From positions 1-8,213 of the forward strand of contig JBFELL010000132.1 in assembly GCA_041552135.1 (NCBI GenBank): a stretch of 8,213 bases of DNA, written 5' to 3'. The notes under the pieces were generated by a model. The model saw only the letters and a list, made by a program, of their open reading frames with translations, was not told where the DNA came from and did not search any database. The translations under genes and the position numbers were made by a program. This document shows positions 6,115-8,213 of the stretch, piece by piece. This stretch comes from SZUA-186 sp041552135. GTDB taxonomy: Bacteria; Pseudomonadota; Gammaproteobacteria; UBA9214. Every line of letters begins with the position of its first letter. Positions within the stretch are counted from its first letter, which is position 1.

Positions 6115-7029
6115 GTGTTGCCAGGCAAGCCCCGCGTCTACCTGATCGACGCGAGTATCTACATTTTTCGTGCCTGGTTCTCCCTGCCGGACAGCCTGAG
6201 CAACCGTGCCGGTGAACCGATCAATGCGGTGCAGGGTTTTGCGGGTTTTCTCGCGGATTTTCTGTCCGGGGTGCAGCCCGGACATGTGGCCGTGGTATTC
6301 GACGGGAGCCTCACGAGCTCCTTTCGCAACGATATCTACCCGCAGTACAAGGCGAACCGCGAGCCGGCGCCGCCGGAACTTAAGCGACAGTTCGGGATGT
6401 GCCGCGAACTTGTGGCGGCACTGGGTCTGGCCGGATATTCCAGCGACCGTTACGAGGCCGATGACCTGATCGGCACGCTGGCGGCGGGCCTGCGCCCGAG
6501 GGGCTTCAGTATCGAGATACTGAGCACCGACAAGGACCTGGCGCAGCTCGTCGGCGAAAACGATGTGCTCTGGGATTATGCACGCAACCGCCGTCATGCC
6601 TGTGCCGACATACCGAAGCTGCTCGGTGTCCGGTCCGGGCAGGTGGCCGACTGGCTCGCACTGACCGGGGATGCCGTGGACAATATCCCGGGTGTGCCGG
6701 GCATCGGCGCAAAAACGGCGGCGGCACTGCTGGCGGGGTTCGGCTCGCTTGAGGGCCTGTATGGCGATCTCGATGCCGTTGCCGCCAGCGGCATCCGTGG
6801 TGCGGCGCGCATTCGCAGGCTGCTCGGGGAACACGAGGACACGGCCAGGCTGGCGCGCGAGCTCACCGGTATCGCCATTGATCCCGAACTGGAAGTCAGC
6901 GTGCAGGGCGTGCAGCGGCGCAGGGTGGCGCCGGAAGACGTCGCATCCGTGTGCGACGCGATCGGGCTCGGGCGCACCATGCAGAAACGCCTGCTGAAGG
7001 CGATGGATTATCGGGCCCCGACCGTGTGA
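6115..7029 (+). CDS. Stand-alone 5'-3' exonuclease / flap endonuclease (PolA N-terminal-like)
   Basis: This 304-residue protein matches the 5' nuclease domain of DNA polymerase I without any polymerase. Such enzymes remove 5' flaps and RNA primers using two metal ions. The acidic residues appear complete: Asp12, Asp63 in VFDG, Glu114/Asp116/Asp117 in YEADDLIG, Asp139/Asp141 in STDKD, and Asp186/Asp189 in LTGDAVDN. The helix-hairpin-helix IPGVPGIGAKTAAALLAGFG is at 191-210, and YPQYKANRE (75-83) is the helical-arch block. It is longer than E. coli Xni (about 251 residues). The start is GTG at 6115 or TTG at 6118; neither has a Shine-Dalgarno sequence, but the HNH stop ends four bases earlier, implying coupled translation. 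It might serve replication or repair, or work with its HNH partner. Confidence 0.92.
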   Translation: MLPGKPRVYLIDASIYIFRAWFSLPDSLSNRAGEPINAVQGFAGFLADFLSGVQPGHVAVVFDGSLTSSFRNDIYPQYKANREPAPPELKRQFGMCRELVAALGLAGYSSDRYEADDLIGTLAAGLRPRGFSIEILSTDKDLAQLVGENDVLWDYARNRRHACADIPKLLGVRSGQVADWLALTGDAVDNIPGVPGIGAKTAAALLAGFGSLEGLYGDLDAVAASGIRGAARIRRLLGEHEDTARLARELTGIAIDPELEVSVQGVQRRRVAPEDVASVCDAIGLGRTMQKRLLKAMDYRAPTV

Positions 7030-7074
7030 AGCAATCTTGTCACCCTCCGCTCTGCAGGCGCGGGTGGCCGGGTC

Positions 7075-7101
7075 AAGAGGTGAGCAGCACAGCTGCATTC
7101 A
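7075..7101 (+). promoter_or_regulatory. Shine-Dalgarno plus small hairpin upstream of an 8-codon frame
   Basis: AAGAGGTGA (7075-7083) is a strong Shine-Dalgarno-like run, but it lies 18 bases from the next ATG (7102). Between them GCAGC-ACA-GCTGC (7084-7096) can form a 5-bp stem. If folded, it would shorten the effective distance to about five bases. This is an arrangement seen by eye, not a demonstrated ribosome site. Confidence 0.3.
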
Positions 7102-7128
7102 ATGAGTGAGGAATTTTTGTCCAGATGA
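7102..7128 (+). CDS. Possible 8-codon leader peptide overlapping the kinase start
   Basis: The frame ATG-AGT-GAG-GAA-TTT-TTG-TCC-AGA-TGA encodes MSEEFLSR. Its TGA overlaps the ATG of the downstream kinase gene in an ATGA arrangement, so ribosomes ending here could restart at the kinase. The kinase's own Shine-Dalgarno candidate, GAGGA at 7108-7112, is twelve bases from its ATG, which is rather long, so coupling would be useful. A frame this short can easily occur by chance. Confidence 0.3.
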   Translation: MSEEFLSR

Positions 7129-8003
7129 GTCTATGGAACAGCATCGCAGCCGGGATCGCTGATGCAACCGGAAACGTGGCGCAACTGCGGCAGCGAGGCC
7201 CCGTCGGTGGCGGCTGCATCAACCAGGCACAGCGTATCGAGTATGGCGTCTCGACGTATTTCGTCAAGCTCAACACGGCCGGCCGGCTCGACATGTTTGC
7301 CGCCGAGGCCGAGGGGCTGAACGAGTTACGGCGCTGCAATGCGCTGCGCATACCGGCACCCGTCTGCTGGGGCGAGGACGGCCAGTCTGCATACCTGGTG
7401 ATGGAGCATCTCGAGCTCGGTGGCCGCGGTGATGCCGCGAAGCTGGGCGAGGCCCTGGCGGCCATGCACCGGATCACCCGGGACCGGTTCGGCTGGCACC
7501 GGGAAAACACCATCGGTTCGACACCGCAGGTGAACACCCCGGTCGATGACTGGATCGATTTCTATCGCGAACACCGCCTGCGGATTCAGCTGGAACTTGC
7601 TGCACGGCATGGCTGTGGCGGGCACCTGCGGTCCCGGGGCGAGCGGCTACTGGCCGATTTTCATGTCTTGTTCGACGGCTACTCGCCGGAGGCCTCGCTG
7701 CTGCATGGTGATCTCTGGTCCGGCAACCATGCCTATACCCGGGCGGGCGAGCCGGCGATTTTCGACCCGGCGGTATATTACGGTGACCGCGAGGCGGACC
7801 TCGCCATGACGGAACTGTTCGGCGGCTTTGGCAGCAGTTTCTATGCCGCCTATAAAAATGACTGGCCTGTCGATCCGGGTTACAAGACACGCAAGACACT
7901 GTACAACCTCTACCACATACTCAATCACTTCAACATGTTCGGTGGTGGTTATGCGGGCCAGGCGCAGGGGATGGTGGATTCACTGTTGAGTGAAACCGGA
8001 TAA
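7125..8003 (+). CDS. Fructosamine kinase family protein (ketosamine-3-kinase-like)
   Basis: This 292-residue cytoplasmic protein belongs to the fructosamine/ketosamine-3-kinase family (E. coli YniA is a relative), which share the aminoglycoside-phosphotransferase fold. These enzymes phosphorylate sugar adducts on protein amines at C3, making the adduct unstable and thus repairing glycation. Seen here are the N-lobe Lys48 in FVKLN with Glu61 as likely partner, the hinge MEHLELGGRG (93-102), the catalytic loop HGDLWSGN (194-201) with Asp196, and the metal-binding DPAVYYGDREADLAM (214-228) with Asp214. Length and motifs are complete, so it should be active. It follows the exonuclease gene by 95 bases on the same strand; nothing in the sequence links it functionally to the nucleases. 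Confidence 0.93.
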   Translation: MSLWNSIAAGIADATGNVAQLRQRGPVGGGCINQAQRIEYGVSTYFVKLNTAGRLDMFAAEAEGLNELRRCNALRIPAPVCWGEDGQSAYLVMEHLELGGRGDAAKLGEALAAMHRITRDRFGWHRENTIGSTPQVNTPVDDWIDFYREHRLRIQLELAARHGCGGHLRSRGERLLADFHVLFDGYSPEASLLHGDLWSGNHAYTRAGEPAIFDPAVYYGDREADLAMTELFGGFGSSFYAAYKNDWPVDPGYKTRKTLYNLYHILNHFNMFGGGYAGQAQGMVDSLLSETG

Positions 8004-8213
8004 GGTCATCCCGCGCAAGATCGCCGGGGCACAAGGGAAATTCAATTTAACGCGGGACCGAGATCGGCCAGTATCAGTTTTTCCGCGCAAGGGAAAACAG
8101 CTTCCCCCTGCGCGGGGCAGGCCCGGGTCATTTTTCGACCGCACGTTTTTCTATCCTGAATCACTGCTGTCCCGTTAACCTTGTCTGGATTGTTTGCAAC
8201 ATGCTGCATGAAC
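8004..8213. other. Intergenic tail without a recognised gene
   Basis: No credible gene is seen. The region contains a strong hairpin (8083-8115), two pairs of 9-10-base direct repeats: CCGCGCAAG at 8011 and 8083, and CAAGGGAAA at 8032 and 8088. It also has a small palindrome CATGC-T-GCATG (8200-8210) near the end. A short frame through 7990-8178 is Arg/Pro-rich, overlaps the kinase end and has no motif, so it is not called. The last 60 bases become less GC-rich and may lead into the promoter of a gene to the right. Confidence 0.5.
8083..8115 (+). terminator. Long GC hairpin downstream of the kinase gene, probable terminator or mRNA end
   Basis: The left arm CCGCGCAAGGGAA (8083-8095) and right arm TTCCCCCTGCGCGG (8102-8115) pair over about twelve positions, with one A-C mismatch and one bulged C, around a six-base AACAGC loop. 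It lies 80 bases after the kinase stop. The nearest T-run on the plus strand (8130-8135) is about 15 bases beyond the stem rather than directly after it, so this is not a textbook intrinsic terminator. A second, small GGTC/GACC stem (8126-8139) encloses that T-run. Confidence 0.45.

Noticed and set aside
5983..7098. Minus-strand open frame of 371 codons opposite the nuclease genes
   Set aside because: It has no recognisable domain and runs antisense to two well-defined nuclease genes.
7990..8178. Plus-strand 62-codon frame after the kinase
   Set aside because: It overlaps the kinase 3' end, is Arg/Pro/Lys-rich without motif and contains the long hairpin, which is unusual for a gene.

Overview
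The window looks like part of a high-GC gammaproteobacterial chromosome, most likely from a chemolithotrophic, sulfur-oxidising type of organism. That guess rests on protein style: an iron-sulfur flavoprotein resembling DsrL/GltD, a three-piece proton-translocating transhydrogenase, and many GC-driven antisense reading frames. No rRNA, tRNA, CRISPR array, insertion sequence or phage gene was seen. The taxonomic assignment is an inference.

Left part (1-362): no convincing gene. The first ~120 bases are very AT-rich (34 G+C by hand count), unlike everything else here. Bases 168-356 are GC-rich and hold four short inverted repeats, one of which encloses a leftward extended -10-like sequence.

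Minus-strand redox block (363-5245), in transcription order: a 641-residue FAD/NAD(P)/[4Fe-4S] oxidoreductase of the GltD/DsrL family, a 172-base gap with a candidate promoter, then pntAA, pntAB and pntB. The pnt genes overlap by 4 and 1 bases and each has a clear Shine-Dalgarno sequence, so they form one translationally coupled operon. PntAA/PntAB/PntB make the membrane transhydrogenase that couples proton flux to hydride transfer between NAD(H) and NADP(H). The flavoprotein has a Tyr-Arg-Arg motif where GltD-type enzymes bind NADPH. A plausible joint role is to exchange electrons between an NADP(H) pool set by Pnt and a low-potential or sulfur-linked acceptor.

Divergent intergenic region (5246-5504): contains several inverted repeats, the best being a 7-bp repeat that encloses a TATACT -10-like box reading rightward.

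Plus-strand block (5505-8003): an HNH endonuclease, then after only 4 bases a stand-alone 5'-3' exonuclease/flap endonuclease, then after 95 bases a fructosamine-kinase-family protein. The two nuclease genes look co-translated. The kinase start is overlapped by an 8-codon reading frame in an ATGA arrangement. The tail (8004-8213) has a strong long hairpin and short direct repeats but no gene.
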